From contig JBBSJL010000006.1 in NCBI GenBank assembly GCA_038257245.1, positions 1 to 43,704 on the forward strand: a DNA stretch of 43,704 bases. Direction: 5' to 3'. The position numbers were made by a program, and so were the translations under genes. This DNA is from JAGQNP01 sp038257245. GTDB lineage: Bacteria; Patescibacteriota; Saccharimonadia; Saccharimonadales; JACQNP01. Positions 15,244-23,881 of this stretch are shown here, one piece after another (the first letter of the stretch is position 1; each line of letters begins with the position of its first letter). The notes under the pieces are model-generated. The model had not been told where the DNA came from and made no database searches. It was given only the letters and a program-made list of their open reading frames with translations.

Positions 15244-15354
15244 ATGAAAGAGCTAATTATCTTTATATTTTTGCCGAGCATAATTGCATGCATAATCTTA
15301 CTGCCAATAATTTACGTCCGGAATCGCAATAAACCTAAAGACTCAGATCGGTAA
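15244..15354 (+). CDS. Small single-span membrane peptide (36 aa)
   Basis: An open reading frame encoding 36 residues. It starts MKELIIFIF, continues as a hydrophobic helix to about residue 25 (including PSIIACIILLPIIYV) and ends in a charged tail RNRNKPKDSDR. The hydrophobic core with positively charged C-terminal flank is what a real N-out or small bitopic membrane protein looks like. A TAGTAT box puts the transcription start exactly on the ATG, a pattern shared by many genes here. No homologue is known to me. A chance ORF of this length is possible, but hydrophobicity plus promoter placement makes it a reasonable candidate. Confidence 0.5.
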   Translation: MKELIIFIFLPSIIACIILLPIIYVRNRNKPKDSDR

Positions 15355-15372
15355 TAAATAATTTGAAGGAAT

Positions 15373-15381
15373 TGATACAAT
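15373..15381 (+). promoter_or_regulatory. Extended -10 promoter of the P-loop kinase gene
   Basis: TGATACAAT combines an extended -10 TG with TACAAT (15376-15381). The ATG at 15388 is exactly 7 bases beyond the box, predicting a leaderless mRNA. No -35 is needed for extended -10 promoters, and none is seen. Confidence 0.6.
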
Positions 15382-15387
15382 AGTTAA

Positions 15388-15951
15388 ATGACAATTTTTG
15401 GATTAGCTGGAACGCATGCGAGCGGCAAGGATACCATTGCAGATCTGTTGGTAGATAAATACGGTTTTTTCCATGTATCAACAGGTGATATCTTCAGAGA
15501 TGAAGCTATGAAGAGGTATGGGTCAATCGAAAGGCCGGTTTTATATAAAACAGCTAACGAAATAAGAAACAAAGATGGGCACGGTGCCGTAAGTTATCTT
15601 GCACTTGATCGTTACGAAGAAGTTAAGGATAGTCATCCCAATGGTTTAGTAGTGAGTGGTTTCAGGGCGCTTGCTGAAGCACAAGTCATTAAAGATGCAG
15701 GAGGAACTATTGTTTTTGCCGATGCCGCTACAGATATTAGATTCAAACGATTAAAAGATCGAGCACGGGTAGAAGAGGGTAGTCTGACCAGACAAGAGTT
15801 TGATGAACGTGAAGCTGCAGAAAACGGGAAAACTGACCCTGCATTTAATATTTTGGCTATCAAAGATATCTCTGGCGTATTAATTACGAACGATGGTGAT
15901 GATATAAAGGCGTTTAAAGAAGAAGCTGAAAAAGCACTAGGGCTAAGCTAA
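15388..15951 (+). CDS. P-loop kinase of the dephospho-CoA/nucleoside kinase-like type
   Basis: A 187-residue P-loop NTPase with Walker A GTHASGKDT at residues 8-16, an STGDIFRDE segment like the substrate side of adenylate or dephospho-CoA kinases, a mid-protein LVVSGFRALAEAQ strand and a lid-like region rich in Arg (RFKRLKDRARVEE). The C-terminal LITNDGD element also matches this kinase group. It is likely to phosphorylate a small molecule, with dephospho-CoA or a nucleotide as candidates. I cannot tell CoaE from a relative, so no symbol is given. The polyprenyl synthase gene starts 1 base after the stop, so the two are cotranscribed. Confidence 0.75.
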   Translation: MTIFGLAGTHASGKDTIADLLVDKYGFFHVSTGDIFRDEAMKRYGSIERPVLYKTANEIRNKDGHGAVSYLALDRYEEVKDSHPNGLVVSGFRALAEAQVIKDAGGTIVFADAATDIRFKRLKDRARVEEGSLTRQEFDEREAAENGKTDPAFNILAIKDISGVLITNDGDDIKAFKEEAEKALGLS

Positions 15952-15952
15952 T

Positions 15953-17050
15953 ATGCAGAAAATAGGCTCATCGACAGAGTTTAGTAAAAAACTAGCCGAA
16001 TATAAGCGAATAATTGACGATGATATTCAAGATTATTCGAAGTTTGTTCATAAGACTACTCTACAAAAATACGGCAAGAATTCCACTGTAGCTACCGACG
16101 CTTACTTATCGGTACTTAAACGCGGCGGCAAGCGAATACGCGGTGCATTAACTATGGTTGGATATGAAATGTGTGGCGGTACTAACAAAGAGATGATCAT
16201 CCTCGTGGCTAGGGCAATAGAGCTTATTCATGCTTATATTTTGATAATTGATGATATTACGGATCGATCAGCCGTTCGGCGTGGTGGAAAATCAGCCCAC
16301 GTTATTTTGAGTGATTATTATTCCAAACAAAACTTCGGCAACGATCAGCAGCATTTTGGCGAATCAGTTGCGGCAACGGCGGCGCTACTTGGCAACCATG
16401 CAGCTCAGATGATAATGACCAACTTGGATGCCTCGCCACAACTTAAACTAAACGCCATAAGTATTCTAAATCGTGGTATGAATATAACTATCCACGGACA
16501 GTTTAACGACATCTTTAACCAAGTAACTGGCGAAGTAGGTGAAACTGGCGTAAACAACGTTACAGAGTGGAAAACGGCTCACTATACGTTCCTAAACCCT
16601 CTACATATCGGCATGATTTTAGCGGGTGCAGATTGTCATTCTACAGACGCCATAACTGACTACGCTATGAATATGGGGCGAGCATTCCAGTTGACAGATG
16701 ATATATTGGGTACATTCGGGGGAGAGTTCGAAGTTGGCAAATCTTCATTAGACGATGTGCGAGAAGGCAAGCGAACACTACTAGTCGTTAATGCTCTAGA
16801 AAACACCTCAGACGCGAACAAGAACTTCATTATACAAATGTTAGGGAATCAACAGGTTACTAAGGCCGAGTTCCAGAGATACTGTGATATTTTGGTTGAA
16901 TCTGGCGCACTAGAGCACACACAAGAAAAAGCAAAAAACTATGTTGACATAGCAACCAAATCCCTAATAAAAGAACAAGATAATTGGAGTGCTGACGGAG
17001 TAGATTTCTTGAAAGGTATGGCCGACTATCTAATAACCCGCACAAACTAG
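15953..17050 (+). CDS. Polyprenyl diphosphate synthase
   Basis: An all-helical trans-isoprenyl diphosphate synthase that condenses isopentenyl diphosphate onto an allylic primer, giving a C15-C50 chain for lipid carriers or quinones. Of the 365 residues, the key sites are LKRGGKRIRG near 55-64, the first Asp-rich motif IIDDITDRSAVRRGGKSAH (DDxxD at 100-104) and the second, QLTDDILGTFG, in which the usual fifth Asp is Gly. HGQFNDI lies between them. In an organism of this type the product may be made from imported precursors. The chain length cannot be read reliably. It is directly downstream of the kinase gene. Confidence 0.92.
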   Translation: MQKIGSSTEFSKKLAEYKRIIDDDIQDYSKFVHKTTLQKYGKNSTVATDAYLSVLKRGGKRIRGALTMVGYEMCGGTNKEMIILVARAIELIHAYILIIDDITDRSAVRRGGKSAHVILSDYYSKQNFGNDQQHFGESVAATAALLGNHAAQMIMTNLDASPQLKLNAISILNRGMNITIHGQFNDIFNQVTGEVGETGVNNVTEWKTAHYTFLNPLHIGMILAGADCHSTDAITDYAMNMGRAFQLTDDILGTFGGEFEVGKSSLDDVREGKRTLLVVNALENTSDANKNFIIQMLGNQQVTKAEFQRYCDILVESGALEHTQEKAKNYVDIATKSLIKEQDNWSADGVDFLKGMADYLITRTN

Positions 17051-17079
17051 TTGAAAATAAAACAACAAAGCAGTATAAT
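17051..17079 (+). promoter_or_regulatory. Sigma70 promoter of the gene at 17107
   Basis: TTGAAA (17051-17056), a 17-base spacer and TATAAT (17074-17079). An AAGGAG Shine-Dalgarno sequence follows at 17094-17099, 7 bases before the GTG start. This is one of the few genes here with a normal leader. Confidence 0.8.
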
Positions 17080-17106
17080 AAGTACAATTATATAAGGAGT
17101 TGAACA

Positions 17107-18033
17107 GTGGCAAATCTTGCGGAAGTAGATTTTTCAAACTTTGAGCTTTATGAGTTATCACAGGAGCCACATTGGGCACATGAAATTGCCGACGGTGTAG
17201 TTACTGAAATGGCAGAAGTGTTTGGTGTTCAGCTTAGCCAGACGCCAACCTCAGAAGAATTAGGACAGTTAGTTGGGGCTGTCGGTACAAGTAAAGTTCT
17301 ACAAGAAAATATTGGCCAGGTACAAGATGCCCTAGGAACAGACGACAATGCATTAGAAATTGCTGCAGATTGGGCCGAGCGTTCTGGTGTACAAAAGCCA
17401 CTTGATAGAAGTTTATGGACTCCGAGTTGTAGAGCAATGTGGGTTGATCTTCAAGTTATTTCTGGTGCTGTTGCCAATTGGCAGGACAGAACTGCAACTT
17501 TGCTTGAAACAACTCAATACAGCGAGAAGGTTGCAATTCCAGTGGGCAATAGGCTAATGGACACAAAAACGGAATTGGTTAATCCAAATATCGTAGCTTT
17601 TAAAGAAGCTAATAATCGTTTGCCAACCGAATCAATGTACGCAGAAGATGTTATAAAGCCACGACTTGAGCGGGCAGGTTTTGAAGTATTGATAAGCCCA
17701 TATGACACGAAAAACGGAGACGAAATTGCAGGCAGTTTCGTAAGAGACTTCCCCGACTTATATACAGTTGGAGAAAATCTCACGTTTGTACGAGTTGCAA
17801 ACGCCGGAATCCAGTTAGCAGTACAATTTAGAAAAGAAATTAAAGATATAAAATCTAACTTTGACTCTAACGATAATCCACAGTTATTCGTATTAACCGA
17901 TACTTTTCCTGTCGCACGAACCGAAGAGCAGGCAAAGGACCCAGTAAACTTCCAAAACCCTATGACAGCTATAAGGCAGGCTGCTCTAACTGCGAAATTA
18001 CTCCAAGAAGTAGTAGAACAAAAATCGGCTTAA
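17107..18033 (+). CDS. Uncharacterised 308-residue soluble protein
   Basis: I do not recognise this protein. It is acidic, has no signal peptide or membrane segment, and looks mostly helical. The start is GTG at 17107 because AAGGAG lies 7 bases upstream and a near-consensus promoter precedes it, so expression is probably high. Visible landmarks are the helix-forming N-terminus (HWAHEIADGVVTEMAEVFG), a central SLWTPSCRAMWVDLQVISGAV with the only cysteine, and a possible alpha/beta C-terminal half (FVRVANAGIQLAVQFRKEI, QLFVLTDTFPVART). No catalytic signature is clear. The stop overlaps the convergent P-type ATPase gene by 4 bases. Confidence 0.75.
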   Translation: MANLAEVDFSNFELYELSQEPHWAHEIADGVVTEMAEVFGVQLSQTPTSEELGQLVGAVGTSKVLQENIGQVQDALGTDDNALEIAADWAERSGVQKPLDRSLWTPSCRAMWVDLQVISGAVANWQDRTATLLETTQYSEKVAIPVGNRLMDTKTELVNPNIVAFKEANNRLPTESMYAEDVIKPRLERAGFEVLISPYDTKNGDEIAGSFVRDFPDLYTVGENLTFVRVANAGIQLAVQFRKEIKDIKSNFDSNDNPQLFVLTDTFPVARTEEQAKDPVNFQNPMTAIRQAALTAKLLQEVVEQKSA

Positions 18034-20852
18034 ATTTTAGCAGTATATGTTTCGTGGTGGAGTTTTACGATATGGTCCCGGTGATCTTGCTTGCCGTATC
18101 GGACTGTTTCGCGGATAAGTACAAATATTGCACCAACACCTAATGCGGTTAGCCAATCAGCGCCACTTAAGCCTGCGGATCTAAAGAATGGCTGAATCCA
18201 GGGGTTGTATACAATATTGGCAATACAAAACGAAGATAGGGCAATAGCAAACAAGAACTTGTGATTGTGCAGCTGGTATTTAGAAAATACTCCGTGCTCG
18301 GTGCGTAAATGCAGTATATTCATTAGCTGGCAAATCATGATAGTTACATAAGTAACCGTGGTGGCTTGCATGTGTAGTGTTGAGCCATTTTCGACATACG
18401 ATGGGTCGACATTGCGTCTCATAAAGAAGTACATGTAGTTTGCAAATGTCAGGGCACCAATCAATATTCCAACCCATATAACTTCAATAACTGATTTACG
18501 GTTTAGGATATGTTTTAGAGGGTTTCTGGGCTTCTTGGTCATGACTTTGCCTTCGGCTTCATCCCAACCCAGTGCAATCATAGGGAACAGCTCAGCAATA
18601 AGGTCGATGGCTAATATGAGCATCACAGTAATTGCTAGTGGGGTAGAAATCATCACTGCTGCTACTAAACTAAACAGATTGATTACTAATTCTGAGGCGT
18701 TAGCATGGAAGGCTACCAGAGCTATTTTAGTAATGTTTTTGAATATTATTCTACCTTGCTGGATTGCTCGTACCAGAGTACCGAAGCTATCGTCTAGTAG
18801 TACAATTTCGGCGGATTGCTTGGCAACATCAGTCCCGGTCATGCCCATCGCTACCCCAATATCGGCTCTTTTTAAGGCGGGTGCATCGTTAATGCCATCG
18901 CCGGTGACTGCAATAATATTGCCATGTTTTTTGACCAAGCCTACGATACGTAATTTGTCCTCAGGGCTAACTCTACTAAATATAATGTTTCCTTTTAGAA
19001 CTTGTCCCACAACTTGTTTATCAGATAGTTCGTCGAGTTCTTTTCCAGTAATTATGGTAATCGCTTCTCCATCACCTACTAACCCTGCTTTTACGGCTAC
19101 GGCCCGGGCTGTCGTGGCATAATCGCCCGTGATGATAGATATCTTTATATGGGCGTCTTTAGCTGCCTTTATGGCCGCAGGGACTTCCTCACGGACGGGG
19201 TCAACCATAGATACCATGCCTAGATAAATTAGTTTGGATTCGGCATCATCAGACTCCATTTGATCTACATTTTCTTTACCTGTGACAACGCGGTAGGCAA
19301 GGGCTAGATTGCGCATGGCAGACTTTGCCAGGTCTTCATTTTTACCCAGAACGAATTTCTTATCTTCTACGGTGAGTTTTCGTACATGGCCGTGGTCCCA
19401 AATTTCATCACATTCTTCCAAGATACCCTCAGGAGAACCTTTTACGAATACGTAATTTTGTTTGCCATCACCCCAAGGCCTTATTGAGCTCATTCGCTTT
19501 CGAACAGAGTCAAACGAAAATTGCTTCGCCTCAGGGTATTTATTCTCAATTTCTTGAGTATTTATACCCGCTTTGTTAGCCAAGGTTACTAGTGCACCCT
19601 CTGTCGGGTCGCCTATGCAATACCATACATCGTGGTCTTTATCTGGTTGGCCAATTTTTGCATTGCTGGCGAATACTCCTGCAGATAAAAACAGGTTTAG
19701 GTCTCGTAGGCTATCGTCTGTTAACGGAGTCCCTTTTAGCTCTATTTTGCCATTGGCCTCATACCCAGCGCCAGTTACATCGTATGTTTGTTTACCTATA
19801 ATAAACTGTTCTACGGTCATTTGGTTTTTGGTTAAGGTGCCAGTTTTGTCGGTACATATAATACTAGTTGCGCCGAGTGTTTCTACTGAAGACAGTTTTT
19901 TTACCAAGGCTTTATCTTTGACCATTTTCTTGGCAGCTTGAGCAAGTACCGTAGCAAATGCAGCTGGCAAACCTTGCGGTACAAGTGACATCGCAATCGC
20001 AACAGCAAGTAGTAGGCTCTCTTTAGCTCCTAGATCCACCTGGAAGGCGATTATTAGTAAAAGGATAAACAGTACCATAATGGCTTTGGTTACCTTTGTA
20101 GAAATGTTATTCATTTCTTTTTGCAACGGGCTTTCATCTACTGAAGTTTCAGAGCTAAGGTCGGCGATTCGACCTAGTTCGGTACTTGTGCCAGTGGAAT
20201 GGACTACACAGTAACCATTACCAGTTGCAACCGTAGTCCCCATGAATACCAAGTTGTATCGATCACCAATCGGGGCAGTGCCCTTAATTACATGTATGTT
20301 TTTGTGGCTAGGATTGGACTCACCAGTTAATGCAAAATCATTTGTAGAAAGCTCAGAAATTTCAATAACGCGCATATCAGCCGGAACAGAATCGCCTTCT
20401 TCTATATATACAATGTCACCTGGGACTAAGTCTGTTGATGAAATTTCTTCTACTTTGCCGTTTCTGACAACTTTAGCTGTAGGAACAACTAACTTTTCCA
20501 AGCTCTCCATAATTTTTTCTGCCTTATACTCCTGACGAAACCCCATAAACGTATTGAGAAAAACAATGAAGAGCAAGGCAAAGCCTACACGTTGGTCTTC
20601 GAACGCAAAAGAAACGACACTACTAATGAGTAGCAGGTAAATCATCAAGTCTTTGAACTGGCGGGCGTACTTTACACCCCAGGATTCTTTTTTAGTTATA
20701 GCCAGCCTGTTTGCTCCGTATTCCACAAGCCGTTTTTTTGACTCATCGCCAGATAGACCATCTCGACTAGTCGACAAATCTTTATACGATTCATCAACGG
20801 ATCGATTGTAGTAGTCTTTTTGAACTTGTTTTTCTTCCACCCTTATTCTCAC
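18030..20852 (-). CDS. P2-type cation-transporting ATPase
   Basis: An ATP-driven cation pump, 940 residues, with about ten membrane helices. Landmarks are the N-terminal cation-ATPase domain, the actuator loop ALTGESNP, the phosphorylation site CTDKTGTLTKNQMTVEQF, the nucleotide domain including FVKGSPEGILEECD, the hinge TGDGINDAPALKRADIGVAMG, and a C-terminal Cation_ATPase_C region with PRNPLKHIL. The overall pattern is P2 (Ca2+ or Na+/K+-like). In helix M4 the usual PEGLP is PQGLP, so a key ion-binding Glu is Gln and the transported ion is uncertain. The start is GTG 20852, 11 bases after the Cys-rich gene and preceded by GGGG, consistent with an operon with the HerA-like ATPase. Confidence 0.93.
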   Translation of the reverse strand: MRIRVEEKQVQKDYYNRSVDESYKDLSTSRDGLSGDESKKRLVEYGANRLAITKKESWGVKYARQFKDLMIYLLLISSVVSFAFEDQRVGFALLFIVFLNTFMGFRQEYKAEKIMESLEKLVVPTAKVVRNGKVEEISSTDLVPGDIVYIEEGDSVPADMRVIEISELSTNDFALTGESNPSHKNIHVIKGTAPIGDRYNLVFMGTTVATGNGYCVVHSTGTSTELGRIADLSSETSVDESPLQKEMNNISTKVTKAIMVLFILLLIIAFQVDLGAKESLLLAVAIAMSLVPQGLPAAFATVLAQAAKKMVKDKALVKKLSSVETLGATSIICTDKTGTLTKNQMTVEQFIIGKQTYDVTGAGYEANGKIELKGTPLTDDSLRDLNLFLSAGVFASNAKIGQPDKDHDVWYCIGDPTEGALVTLANKAGINTQEIENKYPEAKQFSFDSVRKRMSSIRPWGDGKQNYVFVKGSPEGILEECDEIWDHGHVRKLTVEDKKFVLGKNEDLAKSAMRNLALAYRVVTGKENVDQMESDDAESKLIYLGMVSMVDPVREEVPAAIKAAKDAHIKISIITGDYATTARAVAVKAGLVGDGEAITIITGKELDELSDKQVVGQVLKGNIIFSRVSPEDKLRIVGLVKKHGNIIAVTGDGINDAPALKRADIGVAMGMTGTDVAKQSAEIVLLDDSFGTLVRAIQQGRIIFKNITKIALVAFHANASELVINLFSLVAAVMISTPLAITVMLILAIDLIAELFPMIALGWDEAEGKVMTKKPRNPLKHILNRKSVIEVIWVGILIGALTFANYMYFFMRRNVDPSYVENGSTLHMQATTVTYVTIMICQLMNILHLRTEHGVFSKYQLHNHKFLFAIALSSFCIANIVYNPWIQPFFRSAGLSGADWLTALGVGAIFVLIRETVRYGKQDHRDHIVKLHHETYTAKI

Positions 20853-20863
20853 TGCCCCTTATT

Positions 20864-21556
20864 TTAAGATGTTAATATCCATTCAATAACCATTTTTTTG
20901 ATTTTACGGTATTCTTCTTCTTCAAATTGCATGTTAGCTATACAAAATCTTTTGCCAGACATGTGCGAGCAAAACATACACTCAAACATGTTGTAGCAGT
21001 TACTAATGAATAAACTGTTAGCAATTTTGCCTGACCAAATAACATTGAAACTGTTACTGCATTCAGTGGAATCTTCTACGCGCATTGAGTAAGTCGATGC
21101 ATTGGATCGTTGGCAACACGCAACGTACTCATACTTTTTACCGCCATCGGTGAATAAGACATTCTTTGAAAAGTGGACATCTTGGGACCGAAAAATATTT
21201 TGCGAATTATAGATGTTATCACATTCATAAACCTCTATAGATTCTTTTTGTCTCTCTGTTACGGCAAAGTTAGTTTCGTTCCACGCAGCCAGAATGTCCT
21301 CTATGCTGTTCAATGGCCTTTTAGGAATACCCCAGTCTTTGTTCTTGGACTCGTCCAGAGCATTTTTCATAGTCATGAAACGTGAAGGATTCACTGACTG
21401 AGCCCAGGTTTTTTCTCCAGTAGAAAAGTCAATTACCTCTTTTGGCAGTCGAACGTCAAATGCAAATTTTTGCATAACCTGTTCATACGTGAAAGGGTTC
21501 TTGTATCCGAATATGTTGGCAAATATTTGATCTAGGATGGCAGGTGCTTTATCCAT
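20864..21556 (-). CDS. Cys-rich protein, possible member of a CPR-type repeat family
   Basis: A 230-residue protein with an N-terminal helical part (to about 105) and a C-terminal Cys/Asn-rich part. The latter has short irregular repeats (ECDNIYNSQNIFRSQDVHFS, then DSTECSNSFN, SNCYNMFECMFCSHMSGK) and ends KRFCIANMQFEEEEYRKIKK. From memory this ending resembles long Cys-rich repeat proteins frequent in CPR genomes, in which CxxC units are followed by a KKYCIFN-like segment; the C-terminal region may form a beta-solenoid and bind metal. Function unknown. It lies 1 base after the HerA-like ATPase gene and 11 bases before the cation pump, so all three are probably cotranscribed. Confidence 0.7.
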   Translation of the reverse strand: MDKAPAILDQIFANIFGYKNPFTYEQVMQKFAFDVRLPKEVIDFSTGEKTWAQSVNPSRFMTMKNALDESKNKDWGIPKRPLNSIEDILAAWNETNFAVTERQKESIEVYECDNIYNSQNIFRSQDVHFSKNVLFTDGGKKYEYVACCQRSNASTYSMRVEDSTECSNSFNVIWSGKIANSLFISNCYNMFECMFCSHMSGKRFCIANMQFEEEEYRKIKKMVIEWILTS

Positions 21557-21557
21557 G

Positions 21558-23846
21558 TTATTTCTTACCTCTCTTTTTAGTTACTACTTCACGACTTGAT
21601 GATTGGGACGCCAGAATACTAGCCAAATTACCTGACCCAAAGCCACTGTCAGTATCTATGCCAGGATCCGTACTTACCAGGGGTTCAAGTGCAATTTTAT
21701 TCGCCTCAGCTGGAACTAGTTTGACATGGGATTTAGAGATCAAGCCGGCAATTTTGTTGGCTTTTTCTTCTTTTTCGGCTTTAGCCTGGCGTCGTTCCAC
21801 AGGGTCAATTTCATGATTTGTAAAGTATGAAATGTCTGCTTCTGGGTTAGCCGGTCCACCTGAAGCGAGGCTATGATCTGGCATTTGATCCCAGGCGCCA
21901 TCTAAGTCTTCTTTCAATTTATTTGTATCAGGTTCAACCTGGGCAGCCGGATTTAAATCTGAAGAGTGTGACGAAGGGAACGAGGGGGCATTATCTGCGA
22001 TTGAACCTTGTCCTTCTACAAACTTATCTACCTTAGGTTTTCCTGTTGCTTTAGCAGCTTCTAGTTGTTCCAAATTTACCTTAGCCATTGCATCACTAGC
22101 GCCAATATCCAATGTTCTTGCTTTAAACACGGGTACAATTTGGCCATTTGCAGATACTCGAACCAAACATTCCCTAGGATGAAGTTCGGTCAAGAAACGC
22201 TTTTTAACTACATTTTCTTTGATACCTTTTTTATTCTCTTCTTCAATGATTTCTTTTGGAATATCAATGTTCAGATTACCAATTAAGCCTTCTGCATCTT
22301 CTTCTGATACACGGAAAACGTAGTAGTTATATACGTTTGAATAAATCGCATCTTTTAGTGACTTTTCTACCTGCCCAAAATACTGCTGGGTAAGGATGAC
22401 GAATAGATTATATTTCCTGGCTTCAGCAAGTATAGACGCTAGGGCAGGGCTCTGAACGACTGAAACTTCATCTACGATCAAAATGACTTTTTGATTGAAT
22501 GATTTTGCCTGAGCTAAAAGGAATATTTGCTGGATAAGAATACCCGCAGCAGTTTTAACTACTTTTTCTCCCATGCTAACTTTGTTCAATGAGAAGACTG
22601 TCAAGAAGTTGTTTTCTATAGTTTTTGCTAATGATATTTCACTCTCTCCAACCAATCCTGGCTGTAACTGCATTTCGTCAACCAATGAAATTATAGGCAA
22701 AATGGCTTCGGTGTAGTGGGTGGTTCGTATTTCGTTAAAATCGGTTGCAAAGAATTGTTCGATGTTTGGCGGTATACTGCCAGACACGTGCTGTATTATT
22801 TGGGTACGTAGCTCTAGTTCCGTCAGGAATCGTTTTAAAAACCCTAATGACATAGTTTGGCCAACAAACAAAACATACAAACTAAAACGTAAAACGCGCT
22901 CAACTTTTGGGTTAAACTGGTCAGCTAGTAGTGATTTCATGAGTGTAGTTGTTAGCTCTGTAGAAGCTGAAACATCTGTCTTAGCTGAATCTCCGAATAG
23001 TTCTGGAGCAGAATCACCAGAAAAATCTATCACCTGAGAGCCTTCGATTGCTTGCATGTCGTTTCCAAGTGCAGCGTGCGGGTCAATGACTAGTACTTTG
23101 TAATTTTGCTTGTTTGGAGATTTAGAGATACGATCTACTAAAAGTTCTATGAACTTAGATTTTCCACTTCCACTCGCACCAATAATGAATGAGTGTTTAT
23201 CGAATTCAAAATCTTGTAAGTTTAAGAAGTAATCATTCGCGAAATAAGGGAAGGTATCGACAGATAGCAGAGCATTGTTGTTGGTTGGGCTGAGTATAGG
23301 AAGGGATTTCTCTATATTTATATATTTTGGGAACTCTTTCTTGAGGTAACGGGCGTTTTCATCAAAGTTTGCGCGTAGCAAATGAGCCGGGAACACCAGC
23401 ATGGTTTTCTTATTTATAGAGTAATTACCGCTAGGGTTTTTGAAGTAGAATTCCAGTTTCGTGTACGTTTTGTCAGCATTAATCCGTCTGCACTTTAAAA
23501 CGATTATCTCTAGATCTTTACCCTTTTTAACCTTGAACTTTTCACGTAGGTCTAATAGGTTACCGCCCGAAACGTATCTAACAAGACGTTCGGCAGTTTT
23601 TGTAGTTGGCAGTGTGAATTCCTCTTCTTTAACTGGCATTAGTACACCCAGGTCAATATTGTTACTAAGAACACCAAGATCACGATCAGCCGTTACAAAG
23701 TATCTAACCATGTTCTCTTTAATAACAATGGTTATTTGGCATGGGTTCATGTAGCCAATATGAGCAGTTAGCGCAGTAAAAAACTGTTGCCAGTTTTCTT
23801 TTTCGGCCACATTGGATTTTAGATATAATTCAAAACTAAATTTCAT
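21558..23846 (-). CDS. HerA/VirB4-like P-loop ATPase
   Basis: A 762-residue member of the HerA-FtsK ATPase superfamily, whose members pump DNA or protein or power conjugation and type IV systems. Residues 1-210 form an N-terminal domain. Walker A is GASGSGKS (223-230), followed by VLVIDPHAALG. Walker B is KVILIVDE with a DE pair (459-460). ARKYNLFVILTQQ provides the Gln usually seen in the sensor strand. Residues from about 600 are low-complexity, rich in Ser, Pro, Lys and Ala, and probably disordered. No transmembrane helix is evident, so it is more likely a soluble motor than a VirD4 anchor. It leads the minus-strand three-gene cluster, divergent from polA. Confidence 0.82.
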   Translation of the reverse strand: MKFSFELYLKSNVAEKENWQQFFTALTAHIGYMNPCQITIVIKENMVRYFVTADRDLGVLSNNIDLGVLMPVKEEEFTLPTTKTAERLVRYVSGGNLLDLREKFKVKKGKDLEIIVLKCRRINADKTYTKLEFYFKNPSGNYSINKKTMLVFPAHLLRANFDENARYLKKEFPKYINIEKSLPILSPTNNNALLSVDTFPYFANDYFLNLQDFEFDKHSFIIGASGSGKSKFIELLVDRISKSPNKQNYKVLVIDPHAALGNDMQAIEGSQVIDFSGDSAPELFGDSAKTDVSASTELTTTLMKSLLADQFNPKVERVLRFSLYVLFVGQTMSLGFLKRFLTELELRTQIIQHVSGSIPPNIEQFFATDFNEIRTTHYTEAILPIISLVDEMQLQPGLVGESEISLAKTIENNFLTVFSLNKVSMGEKVVKTAAGILIQQIFLLAQAKSFNQKVILIVDEVSVVQSPALASILAEARKYNLFVILTQQYFGQVEKSLKDAIYSNVYNYYVFRVSEEDAEGLIGNLNIDIPKEIIEEENKKGIKENVVKKRFLTELHPRECLVRVSANGQIVPVFKARTLDIGASDAMAKVNLEQLEAAKATGKPKVDKFVEGQGSIADNAPSFPSSHSSDLNPAAQVEPDTNKLKEDLDGAWDQMPDHSLASGGPANPEADISYFTNHEIDPVERRQAKAEKEEKANKIAGLISKSHVKLVPAEANKIALEPLVSTDPGIDTDSGFGSGNLASILASQSSSREVVTKKRGKK

Positions 23847-23866
23847 ATCAGATAACTTCTTATTAA

Positions 23867-23876
23867 TAGTATACTA
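23867..23876. promoter_or_regulatory. Palindromic bidirectional -10 element, polA and HerA-like gene
   Basis: TAGTATACTA is a perfect 10-base palindrome. On the plus strand TATACT (23870-23875) ends exactly 7 bases before the A of the polA ATG (23882), giving a leaderless message. On the minus strand the mirrored TATACT (23873-23868) would start a transcript near 23861, about 15 bases before ATG 23846. Confidence 0.55.
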
Positions 23877-23881
23877 GAGTT

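Noticed and set aside
18535..19122. 195-codon open frame on the plus strand inside the P-type ATPase
   Set aside because: It is antisense to the conserved hinge and M4-M6 regions of the pump. Its Ser/Ala/Pro-rich composition is typical of an antisense shadow.
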